From JANNVK01 sp031430435 (GTDB taxonomy: Bacteria > Acidobacteriota > Blastocatellia > Pyrinomonadales > Pyrinomonadaceae): a DNA stretch of 64,000 nucleotides. Shown piece after piece: positions 52,473-61,524 of this stretch; positions within the stretch are counted from its first letter, which is position 1, and every line of letters starts with the position of its first letter. The position numbers and the translations under genes were made by a program. Location: contig JANPBM010000110.1 of assembly GCA_031430435.1 (NCBI GenBank), positions 181,510 through 245,509 of the forward strand. The letters are read 5' to 3'. A model generated the notes under the pieces. The model worked only from the letters and a program-made list of their open reading frames with translations, made no database searches and was not told the origin of the DNA.

Positions 52473-53384
52473 CTACAAACTCTTCTTTTTATTTTTCCGC
52501 CAATAGACGAAAAACATTGCTCCCATCCCGATTAACATGGCGATACTGATTAACCGCAGAACGCTCAAAATTTGCAAACCATATTTACCTTTCGACGGGT
52601 CGTAATGATAGCAATAAAGCAGAAGTTGTTCTGCCGGATTCCCGATTTTTTCCTGCGATGAATCCATGATGGCGAACTTTACGTCTTTCGGAGCATAATC
52701 GATGCCGTAAAAGTAACGCGAAATTTTGCCTTCGGGCGTAATCACCATAATTCCGCCGTTGTGCGCAAATTGGTTCGATTCTTTGTCAAATTCATATCTG
52801 AATCCGACCGCTTCCGCTACTTTGTCGATCGAATCTTGTGTTCCGGTCAGAAAATGCCAACCGTTTTCCGAACCGACTCTTTCGTAACGCTCCAAATAAC
52901 CTTGTTTTTTGCGTTCGGCTAAATCCGGTTTATCGTTTTCACGCGCATCAAAACTAATTGCCAACACATCAAATTCTTTGCCGGCAGAAAATGTCAAACC
53001 TTTCAAACTTCCGGTCAAACCGTTCAGTACTTCGTTGCAAAGCATCGGGCATTCGTAATAAACCAACGCTAAAATTACCGGACGCTTGCCGAAGTATTCA
53101 CCGATTTTGACAGTTTTGCCTTTTTCGTCTTTAAATTCGGTATCAAACGGAACTTGTTCGTTCAAACGTTGCTCGATGCCGACTTTCTTCATAATTTCGG
53201 GCATTCCGTTACTGGTGCCGACATCATTCGGATCGTAATTTTTCGGTGAATACAACGGCGAATTGTAATGCTCTAACTTTTGCGCCGAAACATTAAAAGC
53301 AAAACCGCACAGAATAATTAAAACTAAAAGTGTAAAGCTGAAACCGGAAAACTTTTTTATTGAAAATAAACTGCTTTTTCGCAT
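52473..53384 (-). CDS. SCO1/SenC copper chaperone
   Basis: 303 residues. A signal peptide (ending NVSAQ) and a C-terminal membrane helix (ISIAMLIGMGAMFFVYW) flank a thioredoxin-like domain with the CxxxC copper motif (YYECPMLCNEVLNG) and a later H (NQFAHNGGIMVITPEG). SCO proteins deliver copper to the CuA site of subunit II, which lies directly downstream. Confidence 0.92.
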   Translation of the reverse strand: MRKSSLFSIKKFSGFSFTLLVLIILCGFAFNVSAQKLEHYNSPLYSPKNYDPNDVGTSNGMPEIMKKVGIEQRLNEQVPFDTEFKDEKGKTVKIGEYFGKRPVILALVYYECPMLCNEVLNGLTGSLKGLTFSAGKEFDVLAISFDARENDKPDLAERKKQGYLERYERVGSENGWHFLTGTQDSIDKVAEAVGFRYEFDKESNQFAHNGGIMVITPEGKISRYFYGIDYAPKDVKFAIMDSSQEKIGNPAEQLLLYCYHYDPSKGKYGLQILSVLRLISIAMLIGMGAMFFVYWRKNKKKSL

Positions 53385-53469
53385 ATATTAAACTCCTGCA
53401 TTTCTACTCATAACCTGCCGAATAGTTTTACGATTTTCCGCTTTTCACTTTCCGTTCCGCAATCTCTGA

Positions 53470-53988
53470 CTACTTTCTGATTTCCGTTGCCATTCTGCCC
53501 GCACTCGATTGCGAATAAATATTTTTCGCATCGTTCGAGGCTTTGGTCGCTTCTTCTGCCGAACGCGAAGGCAAACCTTGTTCGATAAGTTTTGCTTTCG
53601 CTTCACTCATCGGCATCACGACGACGGTTCCGGATTTTGCGTCTTTTTGTCCGTTTTCTTCAATATCTTTCCAGATTTTTTGCAGTTCGATATATTCCGA
53701 TTGCGGTTTCTGAAGTTCGAGATTGATGCGTCCGTTTGGTCCGTCGACACCGAAACCCGGAGCGGCTTGCAAACGCGGTTCGGGCGGAAGTCTTTCCAAC
53801 GGCTTCATCGCCATCGGGCTGACTTTATCGGCTTCGTCGAATTGCGGTTGCAAAATTTTGAACTGCAAAATAAACATCAACACAAAGGTTATGACAATCA
53901 ATGCCAACAAAAATGTGCCGAACCCGATGATTCCGCGAAGTTTCACGTCGTTGTCTTCGTATGTTTTGTTCAAATTCTTTACGTCCAT
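53470..53988 (-). CDS. Single-span membrane protein of the ACIII/oxidase operon
   Basis: 172 residues. One membrane helix (IIGFGTFLLALIVITFVLMF, about residues 20-42) is followed by a soluble, proline-rich periplasmic tail (MAMKPLERLPPEPRLQAAPG) and a helical C-terminus rich in Ala and Ser. I do not recognise a family. Its fixed place between actF and SCO suggests a small accessory of the Alternative Complex III-oxidase supercomplex or an assembly factor. Confidence 0.75.
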   Translation of the reverse strand: MDVKNLNKTYEDNDVKLRGIIGFGTFLLALIVITFVLMFILQFKILQPQFDEADKVSPMAMKPLERLPPEPRLQAAPGFGVDGPNGRINLELQKPQSEYIELQKIWKDIEENGQKDAKSGTVVVMPMSEAKAKLIEQGLPSRSAEEATKASNDAKNIYSQSSAGRMATEIRK

Positions 53989-54081
53989 AATTGTTTTCCT
54001 ACAACCGAATAATTTAATGTTCGGATTTGAAATACGACGAGTGTTGAAACAGTTTTCTACACTCTAAACCTGCTTTTCGCC

Positions 54082-55281
54082 CTAATGCGCCTTGCCGTGA
54101 GCAATCGCGTTTTCTAAAAACGGGTCGTTAATCGGCACCAACGGTCTCTTTTTCAATTCGCCGAAAAACCACCACAACCAAATCCCGCCGATTCCGACCG
54201 GTGCGGTAAAATCCATCCAACTGATATGAAAAGTGTCAATCGAAGCATACGTCATCGGGCTTGGTCCGATGTGAAAATAATAATCAACCATCCGCATCAG
54301 CAAAATAAATACTGCGACCAATGAAAGCAATTTCGGTTTTTTCTTGATGCTTTGCGAAAGCAAAATAATAAACGGAACAGCAAAGTGAAAAATCACCAAG
54401 AGAATCGCCATTATTCCCCAACCGCCCGCAATTCGCTTCAAATACCAAGGCGTTTCTTCGGGTAAATTTCCCGACCAAATAATCAGCCATTGCGACAAAT
54501 TGAAATATGCCCAAACCATCACAAGCGCCAACATAAGTTTGCCGATGTCGTGAAAATGTCTGCTTCCGACAATTCGATTCATCGGTTCTTTGTCTGAAAG
54601 TGCGGCAAGAATCGCAATCATAAAAGCAAAACAACTCAACGCCCAACCTGCGATATACAAAAATCCCCACATTGTCGAATACCAGTGCGGATCGAGCATC
54701 ATGGTCCAATCAATCGCCATAAAGCTGACAATCAATCCGTAAAACGGCATTGCCGGACCGCAAAACGCGGTGGCTCGTCCGAGAAATTTCGCCGAATCTT
54801 CGTAATTCGTCGTTTTGTCTTGTTGTTCGCTCCATTTATTGAGCAAATACCCCATTATACTGAGTAAGCCGAAATAAACAATTGTACGAATTCCGAATGA
54901 CGGAATATTCATCCACGCGGCGCGGTGGGCGACAAGCGGATCGTTCGGCATCACAGTCCAAGCATATAAATGTTTGGTAATCAAACCCATCATTATCGGT
55001 GCAAAAAGCAGCGCGAGAAGTGGAATTGTCCGCGAACCTGCTTCGACAAATCGGCGAATAACCACGCCCCAAGCTCCGCCCGTCAAGTATTGCAGAATCA
55101 AAATTCCGAGTGAACCGATGCCGATTCCGCCCCAGAAAATAAAGCCGAGCAACCACGAACGATAAGCTTGTTCAGCATCTGTCGAAAGTCCGACGAGCCA
55201 TAAAATTGTTCCGATTGCACCTGCTCCGAGTGCGAATGTTTGCCAACGACTGATTTCTGCCGGCGCGTCAAAATTTCTCAT
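54082..55281 (-). CDS. actF: Alternative Complex III subunit ActF
   Basis: 399 residues with about ten membrane helices. MRNFDAPAEISRWQTFALGA and WLLGFIFWGGIGIGSLGILI at the start, then AFCGPAMPFYGLIVSFMAID and ISWMDFTAPVGIGGIWLWWF, are typical of the ActF (PsrC-like, quinone-binding) subunit. In ACIII it pairs with ActC. It starts 2 bp after the actE stop. Confidence 0.9.
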   Translation of the reverse strand: MRNFDAPAEISRWQTFALGAGAIGTILWLVGLSTDAEQAYRSWLLGFIFWGGIGIGSLGILILQYLTGGAWGVVIRRFVEAGSRTIPLLALLFAPIMMGLITKHLYAWTVMPNDPLVAHRAAWMNIPSFGIRTIVYFGLLSIMGYLLNKWSEQQDKTTNYEDSAKFLGRATAFCGPAMPFYGLIVSFMAIDWTMMLDPHWYSTMWGFLYIAGWALSCFAFMIAILAALSDKEPMNRIVGSRHFHDIGKLMLALVMVWAYFNLSQWLIIWSGNLPEETPWYLKRIAGGWGIMAILLVIFHFAVPFIILLSQSIKKKPKLLSLVAVFILLMRMVDYYFHIGPSPMTYASIDTFHISWMDFTAPVGIGGIWLWWFFGELKKRPLVPINDPFLENAIAHGKAH

Positions 55282-55283
55282 TA

Positions 55284-56069
55284 TTATTTGCCTCCTTTTA
55301 CGGCAGGCTTGTTTGCCGACACGGGTTTAATCGGTGTAACCGTTTTGGTCGTATTTGCCGCAACAGGTTTCACCGCCGCGTTTATGTTGGTTGTCGCAGG
55401 TTTTGGTTCAACTTTTGTTTCGGTTTTGGTTTCCGGTTTCGGTTCAACTTTCGGCGCGGTTGCGGAAATCGGCATCGGCTTCATTCCGTTCGGGTTTTGA
55501 CTAAGCTGTAATGCTCGAATATAAGCGACAATCGCCCACCGATCATTGACCGAAATTTGTGCCGAATAACCGTTCATTTTTCCCCAACCGTTTGAAGCAA
55601 CATCGTAAAAATGTCCGATTGGCGCATTTCGCAAACGATCGTCGTGATAGCTCGGCGGTTTTGAAAATCCGCGTCGCACCAACATTCCGTCGCCGCTGCC
55701 CAAGGCTCCGTGGCAAACTCCGCAGAAAATCTTAAACCGTTGTTCGCCTCGCTCGACTGTTTCTTTGGTGATGGTAATCGGAAATTCTTCGATTGCATCA
55801 GGAAAAGTCGTAACGACCGTGTTGCCGGTTGAATCAACCGAGCTTTGCGGCGCAACTGTCGAGGCAATTTCTTTTTTGCCTGCGTATAAACCCTTGTCTT
55901 CGCGCAAATATCCGCGCGGAATCGTGCCTTCGACCGGATCGCGACTGCCGATGCCGTCCTTCATTTCTTTGTAAGCCTTATATTTCGGCTGGTCTTGCAT
56001 ATCGTATCTGCACGCCGAAAACAATGCCGACAAGCACACGACTAAAATCAATAATTTACTCCGGAACAT
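55284..56069 (-). CDS. actE: Alternative Complex III cytochrome c subunit ActE
   Basis: About 261 residues from the ATG at 56069, preceded by AGGAGG and followed by a lipoprotein signal (CLSALFSACRYD). One haem-binding CxxCH (RFKIFCGVCHGALGSGDGM) with a later Met (GKMNGYSAQ) marks a monohaem cytochrome c. The C-terminal tail is a Pro/Thr/Lys/Val-rich linker (KPETKTETKVEPKPA) of about 70 residues. It carries electrons towards the oxidase. It overlaps actD by 14 bp. Confidence 0.92.
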   Translation of the reverse strand: MFRSKLLILVVCLSALFSACRYDMQDQPKYKAYKEMKDGIGSRDPVEGTIPRGYLREDKGLYAGKKEIASTVAPQSSVDSTGNTVVTTFPDAIEEFPITITKETVERGEQRFKIFCGVCHGALGSGDGMLVRRGFSKPPSYHDDRLRNAPIGHFYDVASNGWGKMNGYSAQISVNDRWAIVAYIRALQLSQNPNGMKPMPISATAPKVEPKPETKTETKVEPKPATTNINAAVKPVAANTTKTVTPIKPVSANKPAVKGGK

Positions 56070-56589
56070 CGTGAACCTCCTGCGGACTAAGGCTTTCCAT
56101 AAAACTTTTTGTTTCATCGTAATCAAATTTTTCATCTTCCGATTCAATCAACAGAAAAAACTTTTCGCGCGATGCCAAAGCAAAACGCGGAACGTTAAAA
56201 ACAGGGTGATACGGTTGCGGCAAACCGTTCAACGCCAACATTCCGAAAACGGCGGTGAACGCGGCGAGCAAAATCGTCAGTTCGTATGTTGCGGGAATAA
56301 ACGCCGTCCAACTTAAATGCGGGCGACCTCCGACCATAATCGGATAATCATACCAACTCATAAAAACTTGCATTCCGATTCCCGCGCAAGCTCCGGCAAA
56401 ACCGCCGGCAAAAACCATATACGGCAAAATGCTGCGCTTAATGCCCAAGGCTTCGTCCATTTCGTGAATCGGAAACGGCGAAAACGCATCGGTTTTCGTA
56501 TAACCGGCAAGACGGACTTTTTCCGCCGCGTGAACGACTTCGGTCGTTGTATCGAATTCTGCCATTAAACCGTAAAGTTGATTTTCCAT
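56056..56589 (-). CDS. actD: Alternative Complex III subunit ActD (DUF3341)
   Basis: About 177 residues from the ATG at 56589 (ENQLYGLMAEFDTTTEVVHA), the typical start of ActD. The DUF3341 pattern YTKTDAFSPFPIHEMDEALG is followed by two membrane helices (FAGGFAGACAGIGMQVF and ELTILLAAFTAVFGMLAL). ActD is a small membrane subunit of ACIII. It overlaps actE and follows actC after 165 bp. Confidence 0.92.
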   Translation of the reverse strand: MENQLYGLMAEFDTTTEVVHAAEKVRLAGYTKTDAFSPFPIHEMDEALGIKRSILPYMVFAGGFAGACAGIGMQVFMSWYDYPIMVGGRPHLSWTAFIPATYELTILLAAFTAVFGMLALNGLPQPYHPVFNVPRFALASREKFFLLIESEDEKFDYDETKSFMESLSPQEVHDVPE

Positions 56590-56754
56590 AAACTTTTTTC
56601 TAAATCTCGTTGCCGCAATCAAATTGTCAGCCGGCAAATCGCTTGACACGGGTGAGTTGCCCTTGTTACGTTAAGCGAGCAAACTAATTTGATTGCAAAC
56701 AACCTCTTATATCAGTTGTCGGATTGTAAATTTGTTTTTATTCACCGTTCCGCT

Positions 56755-58146
56755 CTAGTGTTTATCGTCTCCGTGCTTATCGACTTTTGCATCGGGCAAC
56801 AGTGTTCTGACCTCGAAAATCGAAATAATCGGTAAAAATCTGACAAATAAAAATATCAGCGTAAAGAATAAACCGATGGTTCCGATAAACATTGACCAGT
56901 CAAACATTGTCGGCGAATACATCGCCCAGCTCGACGGCACAAAATCGCGGTGCAAACTGGTAACAATAATCACAAAGCGTTCAAGCCACATTCCGACACT
57001 GACGACAACCGAAATCAGAAACAGCCAAAATTCGCTTTCACGGAAACGTTTGAACCATAAAAGCTGAATCGACATTCCGTTGCACAGAATCAAAAGCCAG
57101 TAACTCCACCAATACGGACCAGTCCAAATTCGATTTGAAATCATATAACCTTCGTATTGGTTTCCGCTGTACCAACCGAAAAATGCTTCCATAAAATAGC
57201 CGTAACAAACAATCAAACCGGTCGCCAACATGACCTTGCCCATATAAATCAAATGGGTTTTGGTAATCATATCTTTCATATTGTACATGTGGCGAAGCGG
57301 AATCATCAGAATCAGCACCATTGCAAATCCCGCAAAAATGGCTCCTGCCACGAAATACGGCGGAAAGATTGTCGCGTGCCAACCCGGAACTTGGGCAACC
57401 GAGAAGTCGAATGAAACTATCGAGTGAACCGAAAGCACAAGCGGCGTTGAAAGTCCGGCGAGCAATAAATAGGCAATTTCGTACCGATGCCAATGTCGCG
57501 CCGAACCGCGCCAACCGCACGATAATAAGGCGTAAACAAATCTGAAATAAGGGTTTTTCGCTCTGTCGCGCAACGTGGCAAAATCCGGAATCAATCCGAC
57601 ATACCAAAATAACGCGGAAACGGTGGCGTAAGTTGAAACCGCGAAAACGTCCCACATCAGCGGACTGCGGAAATTTGTCCACATTGCCATTGTGTTCGGA
57701 TATGGCAAAAGCCAATATGCAAGCCACGGACGACCTGTGTGCAAAAGCGGAAACATTCCCGCGCAAGCAACCGCAAAGAGCGTCATTGCTTCGGCAAAAC
57801 GGTTAATCGAAGTTCGCCATTTTTGATTCAAAAGAAGTAAAATCGCGGAAATCAAAGTTCCGGCGTGTCCGATTCCGATCCACCACACAAAGTTGATAAT
57901 GTCGAACGCCCAGCCGACAGGTTGATTGTTTCCCCAAATCCCGATGCCTGTCGAGACGAGATAAACAACCGTCATCAACAGCAGTTGGGCAACCATAAAC
58001 GCAACACCGAAACCGATAAACCATTTGAACGGCGTATATTTCTTTAACGTTACGTCCGAAATTTTATCGGTTACGGTTGCAAACGAATGTTCGCCGTCAA
58101 CCATTGGCGGATAAATTCTTTTCTGAATTTCTTTTAAGTCTTCCAT
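56755..58146 (-). CDS. actC: Alternative Complex III subunit ActC (NrfD-like)
   Basis: 463 residues with ten membrane helices and no cofactor motif. INFVWWIGIGHAGTLISAIL, WRTSINRFAEAMTLFAVACA, WDVFAVSTYATVSALFWYVG and HSIVSFDFSVAQVPGWHATI are characteristic of NrfD/PsrC-type quinone-binding subunits. It is the membrane partner of ActB. It is separated from actB by a 3.4-kb insert with two other genes, which is not the usual arrangement. Confidence 0.95.
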   Translation of the reverse strand: MEDLKEIQKRIYPPMVDGEHSFATVTDKISDVTLKKYTPFKWFIGFGVAFMVAQLLLMTVVYLVSTGIGIWGNNQPVGWAFDIINFVWWIGIGHAGTLISAILLLLNQKWRTSINRFAEAMTLFAVACAGMFPLLHTGRPWLAYWLLPYPNTMAMWTNFRSPLMWDVFAVSTYATVSALFWYVGLIPDFATLRDRAKNPYFRFVYALLSCGWRGSARHWHRYEIAYLLLAGLSTPLVLSVHSIVSFDFSVAQVPGWHATIFPPYFVAGAIFAGFAMVLILMIPLRHMYNMKDMITKTHLIYMGKVMLATGLIVCYGYFMEAFFGWYSGNQYEGYMISNRIWTGPYWWSYWLLILCNGMSIQLLWFKRFRESEFWLFLISVVVSVGMWLERFVIIVTSLHRDFVPSSWAMYSPTMFDWSMFIGTIGLFFTLIFLFVRFLPIISIFEVRTLLPDAKVDKHGDDKH

Positions 58147-58212
58147 CTTATACTCTAGCTTATTTATTTACCTAAAATAATCTCTGAAATATCAACTCTT
58201 TCCGAGGTTTCT

Positions 58213-58236
58213 TAATGTAATGAATACATTACATTA
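58213..58236. promoter_or_regulatory. Dyad upstream of actC
   Basis: A perfect 10-bp inverted repeat (TAATGTAATG and CATTACATTA with a 4-nt loop) lies 66 bp before the actC start and 89 bp after the stop of the 201-residue-frame gene. No T-run follows, so it is more likely an operator or boundary of the inserted genes than a terminator. Confidence 0.35.
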
Positions 58237-58324
58237 CAAGGTATACTGGTTTCTTTCTGATGGTCACTAAATAGTAATATAAGTTTTTCCATCAAAATCA
58301 TACTTACTCCGAGCTGCAATATCG

Positions 58325-58867
58325 TTATTTACTTTCTTCTACATCAAGCCATACTTCGGGACTACGAAGTTTTCCCTTGAAACAATTATCTCCATATTGA
58401 TTGCGATAAATGACAGCCACTTTATACTCACTATTTTTAATATCAATAGCATTATCTTTCAGTTTCTTTTTAAGGTCTTCCAAAGATATTAAATCTTGTA
58501 GGTCGAAAGTTACTGTATGAGTTTCACCTTTTTTTAATTCAATGTATAACATTGAATCTCTTGGTATCTCAACCTTACCGCCACGAGTTGAAAAAATTGA
58601 CTCCCCATTCTTATTGATTATTTCGATACTAAAGAATATGGGTAAAATTCTTTTTTTATCAAATATGTTCAATATTCTCGTCGGCTCATCTCCTTTGTTT
58701 TCAAAGACTATTGAAATAGGGATATTATAGTTTGAATAAACCATATTCAACCTACTCTCCGTGTTTATTTCCAAACTATCCTCATTTTTGGATGTTTGCG
58801 ATAAAACGCTTAGACTTATCAAGGTTAAAGTAGCAACTATGGTTGCAATAAGTATTATTTTCTTCAT
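58325..58867 (-). CDS. Secreted Ig-like hypothetical protein within the act operon
   Basis: 180 residues from the ATG at 58867, with AAGGAGAA before it and a signal peptide ending LSVLSQT. The mature part is strand-rich (NYNIPISIVFENKGDEPTRI, then PIFFSIEIINKNGESIFSTR) and resembles single immunoglobulin-like domains of the intracellular-proteinase-inhibitor kind. That resemblance is by pattern only. It begins 30 bp after the stop of the metalloprotease-like gene, so the two form a cassette. A role as inhibitor or partner of that protein is a hypothesis. A+T-rich compared with the act genes. Confidence 0.6.
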   Translation of the reverse strand: MKKIILIATIVATLTLISLSVLSQTSKNEDSLEINTESRLNMVYSNYNIPISIVFENKGDEPTRILNIFDKKRILPIFFSIEIINKNGESIFSTRGGKVEIPRDSMLYIELKKGETHTVTFDLQDLISLEDLKKKLKDNAIDIKNSEYKVAVIYRNQYGDNCFKGKLRSPEVWLDVEESK

Positions 58868-58896
58868 TTTATTTTCTCCTTTTAGTATTCTATGGT

Positions 58897-61488
58897 TTAT
58901 GGATTGTATGGCAAAAATGGTTGGTAGCACGGTTGAGAAACATTTGGATTCGGGTGTAATATACTACCAACCCTCCAACCACGACTTGCGGCTAAGGTTC
59001 TGACTCTTTCGATTGCACCATTTAGTACGATTTGTCCGGCGGCATACGCTCGGCTTACTCCCGGTTCATCACTTAATGTAGTTTCATAGTCGACATTTAT
59101 TATTTGAAAAGCAGTTATTTTAGCATTTGCCCCGTTTAATTTTAGTGCAGTTATTGCATCGTTTGCATTAGAATAATTAGTAAACGGAACAGTTAATCTC
59201 TCAAGTGTCGTTTCAGTTTGTCCCCAATAATGCTCATTTGTGCATTTGGCTTCTGAATCGTGCATTCTCTCGTGTGCTTCGGTTGCACTCAGTTTATGCC
59301 ATCTTCTTGTTCCAAAATCAAAGTAAGCATTTAATTCTCGCACTGCATCAGATGCTTGGATTGAAGTCGTGGGCGGATTAACGTCAGGGTCCCTTCCGTT
59401 CTCAAGCGAAAGTTCAATACTCGTTCCAGCCTTTGCCGATTTTACTCTTAAATTCCAAGTATTGTTTTGAATATCCGCACAGGCTTCATATTGCATTTCA
59501 GTATCTTTTGTCGTTGTCGTAGAATTTCCCGTTGGAACTGTGATTATAGTTGGCGGAAGCCATTCTAAAACCGTAGCATTATTGGATTGTCCGACTGTTG
59601 CATTAACTGAGATAGTATTTCCGCTCGTTGCTGAAATAATTTGGCTTCCCGAATTATTGAAAGTTACGGTTGTTGTCGCTCCTGTTCCGCTCGCACTTCC
59701 GCCCCAAACAGGCTTACCGCTTGCAAAACTTCCTCTATTTGGAATTGCTTTAAATTCTACTGAAGAACCGTTACAAATTGAACTTAATGAGCTACTGCTA
59801 ACATCTGTCCATACACCATTTTTCTTAAATTGAATCTTTGCAACAATTGGTGCAATAACTTCAAAGCTCATTACTTCGCTTGTGTCAGAACTTCCTTGTA
59901 CAGTTATAAAGCCTGTTCCTCCGTATCCGCGTGAAGTAATTGTTACATCTCGCATTCCTTGAATTGCTCCATTTGCGATTGAAAATACTGCTGTTATTCG
60001 TGATTGTGTTGCTGTTAGAATTGTAGCTTGTACACCTGTTCCACTAATTCTTATCTGCGGATTCAATCCGAAATTAGAACCTAAAATCTCTACATTTACA
60101 TTTTCACCTTCGTTTCCTTCGGGCGGTGTGATGTCTGAAACTGTTGGGTCATTGTCTCCGATGGTGATTGTCAAAGCATTGCTTGTCATACCATTTACAC
60201 TTAATGTAAGTTGTCGTTCGCCACGTTGAGTGTCTTGAGTAATATCAAGTTCAATTTGTAAAGTTTCAGTTGTGTTTGGTGTCTGATTTGGCTTTACTCT
60301 AGCTGTAACGCCACTTCCGCTTACTTGAATACTTTGATTGTTTCCAAACAAGCCAGTACCTCGAAGCGTGGTTGTATATGTGTCCGATGGTGAAAATCCT
60401 GTTCTATCAACACTATCAAGATGCAGTGCAGGCTTCGGAACTCTGTATGAAATTTGTGTACTCGCCGCTTTATAAACATTGTAATAATAGTAACCTGTCG
60501 GATAATTTGTAAATCCGTAAGGTGGTGGATAATTACCTTGATAGAAATTCAACCCGTATCCGTCAACAAACACTGGTCCCTGTGAAGTATTGTAATAATA
60601 ATAAGCTCTTACCCAATGGTCGCCTCTGATTTTATATGTTTTTTCACTTTCACCGTTGAATTGTCCTGTGAAGTCATAACTATATGAACAGTTTGTACAT
60701 ATTCTTCTAGGCAAAGAAGAAATCAGAACATCATCTTTAAATAGAAAACTTTGAATTCCCGGATCATAGTAATCAACCATACTGCAAAATAATACTGTTC
60801 CAGTTTCCATATTTCTGATAATGGCTGGATTGTTTGAGTCAACATCATAAAGCGAGTATCCATAACAACCTGAACCAATAGGCGGAGATGACGGCGTAGC
60901 ATTATTCTGATTTAGAATGTTGTAATCAACATTTGGTGCAATTTTATCAACTGCAAACTTGTTGAAGTTTGCAAATTGCTCTTCACCTAATGTATTTTGC
61001 AGAATCTCTTTGTATTTCAAAACTGTCTTGTCTTTTTCTTCCCAAAGTACTGTTAAATCATTAGATAATGGTTGGTCATTAGCTGATTCTAATTCGCCTT
61101 TAGGATATTTATTTCTACTTTGTTTGACGATGGCGTTTATCTTTTCTTCAATTGGTTTGAACTCTTTTGCCCAATCCTCCGCAGTTTGAAATAAGAATTG
61201 AGTTTGAACATCATCAAGTTTTGCTTGAGTTTTATAAGATTCGAGATAATCAAACGGAGATTCGTCCGTAAGATGTGATTTATCAGATTTTTCTTTTATC
61301 AAAGCCAAATGGTGAAACAAAATAAAATAAATGGTTTTGTCATCATTTTTTTGATTTGCAAGAATCTTGTCTGAAATTGACTGTGTTTTGAAGACACTAT
61401 TAAATACGCTGGTTGGACTTGCCAACGCAACGACACTAAGTAAAAAAATGACTCCTATTATTCCAACTGAGAAAATTCTTCTTTGCAT
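58897..61488 (-). CDS. Secreted TIG-domain protein with HExxH metalloprotease motif, inserted in the act operon
   Basis: 863 residues with a signal peptide (ending ALASPT), a helical N-terminal region (about 30-190), a Tyr-rich region (WVRAYYYYNTSQGP), IPT/TIG-like beta domains (about 375-560: SDITPPEGNEGENVNVEILG), further Ig-like parts and a C-terminal domain. Near residues 739-743 SATEAHERMHDSEAKC contains HERMH, an HExxH zinc-protease motif, with NEHYWGQTETTLERL providing candidate third ligands. It sits between actB (36 bp) and the Ig-like gene (30 bp), on the same strand, in a more A+T-rich stretch than its neighbours. Not a respiratory protein. Function unknown. Confidence 0.7.
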   Translation of the reverse strand: MQRRIFSVGIIGVIFLLSVVALASPTSVFNSVFKTQSISDKILANQKNDDKTIYFILFHHLALIKEKSDKSHLTDESPFDYLESYKTQAKLDDVQTQFLFQTAEDWAKEFKPIEEKINAIVKQSRNKYPKGELESANDQPLSNDLTVLWEEKDKTVLKYKEILQNTLGEEQFANFNKFAVDKIAPNVDYNILNQNNATPSSPPIGSGCYGYSLYDVDSNNPAIIRNMETGTVLFCSMVDYYDPGIQSFLFKDDVLISSLPRRICTNCSYSYDFTGQFNGESEKTYKIRGDHWVRAYYYYNTSQGPVFVDGYGLNFYQGNYPPPYGFTNYPTGYYYYNVYKAASTQISYRVPKPALHLDSVDRTGFSPSDTYTTTLRGTGLFGNNQSIQVSGSGVTARVKPNQTPNTTETLQIELDITQDTQRGERQLTLSVNGMTSNALTITIGDNDPTVSDITPPEGNEGENVNVEILGSNFGLNPQIRISGTGVQATILTATQSRITAVFSIANGAIQGMRDVTITSRGYGGTGFITVQGSSDTSEVMSFEVIAPIVAKIQFKKNGVWTDVSSSSLSSICNGSSVEFKAIPNRGSFASGKPVWGGSASGTGATTTVTFNNSGSQIISATSGNTISVNATVGQSNNATVLEWLPPTIITVPTGNSTTTTKDTEMQYEACADIQNNTWNLRVKSAKAGTSIELSLENGRDPDVNPPTTSIQASDAVRELNAYFDFGTRRWHKLSATEAHERMHDSEAKCTNEHYWGQTETTLERLTVPFTNYSNANDAITALKLNGANAKITAFQIINVDYETTLSDEPGVSRAYAAGQIVLNGAIERVRTLAASRGWRVGSILHPNPNVSQPCYQPFLPYNP

Positions 61489-61524
61489 AATTATTTACTT
61501 TCTTTCTATATCTCAAATACTCTA

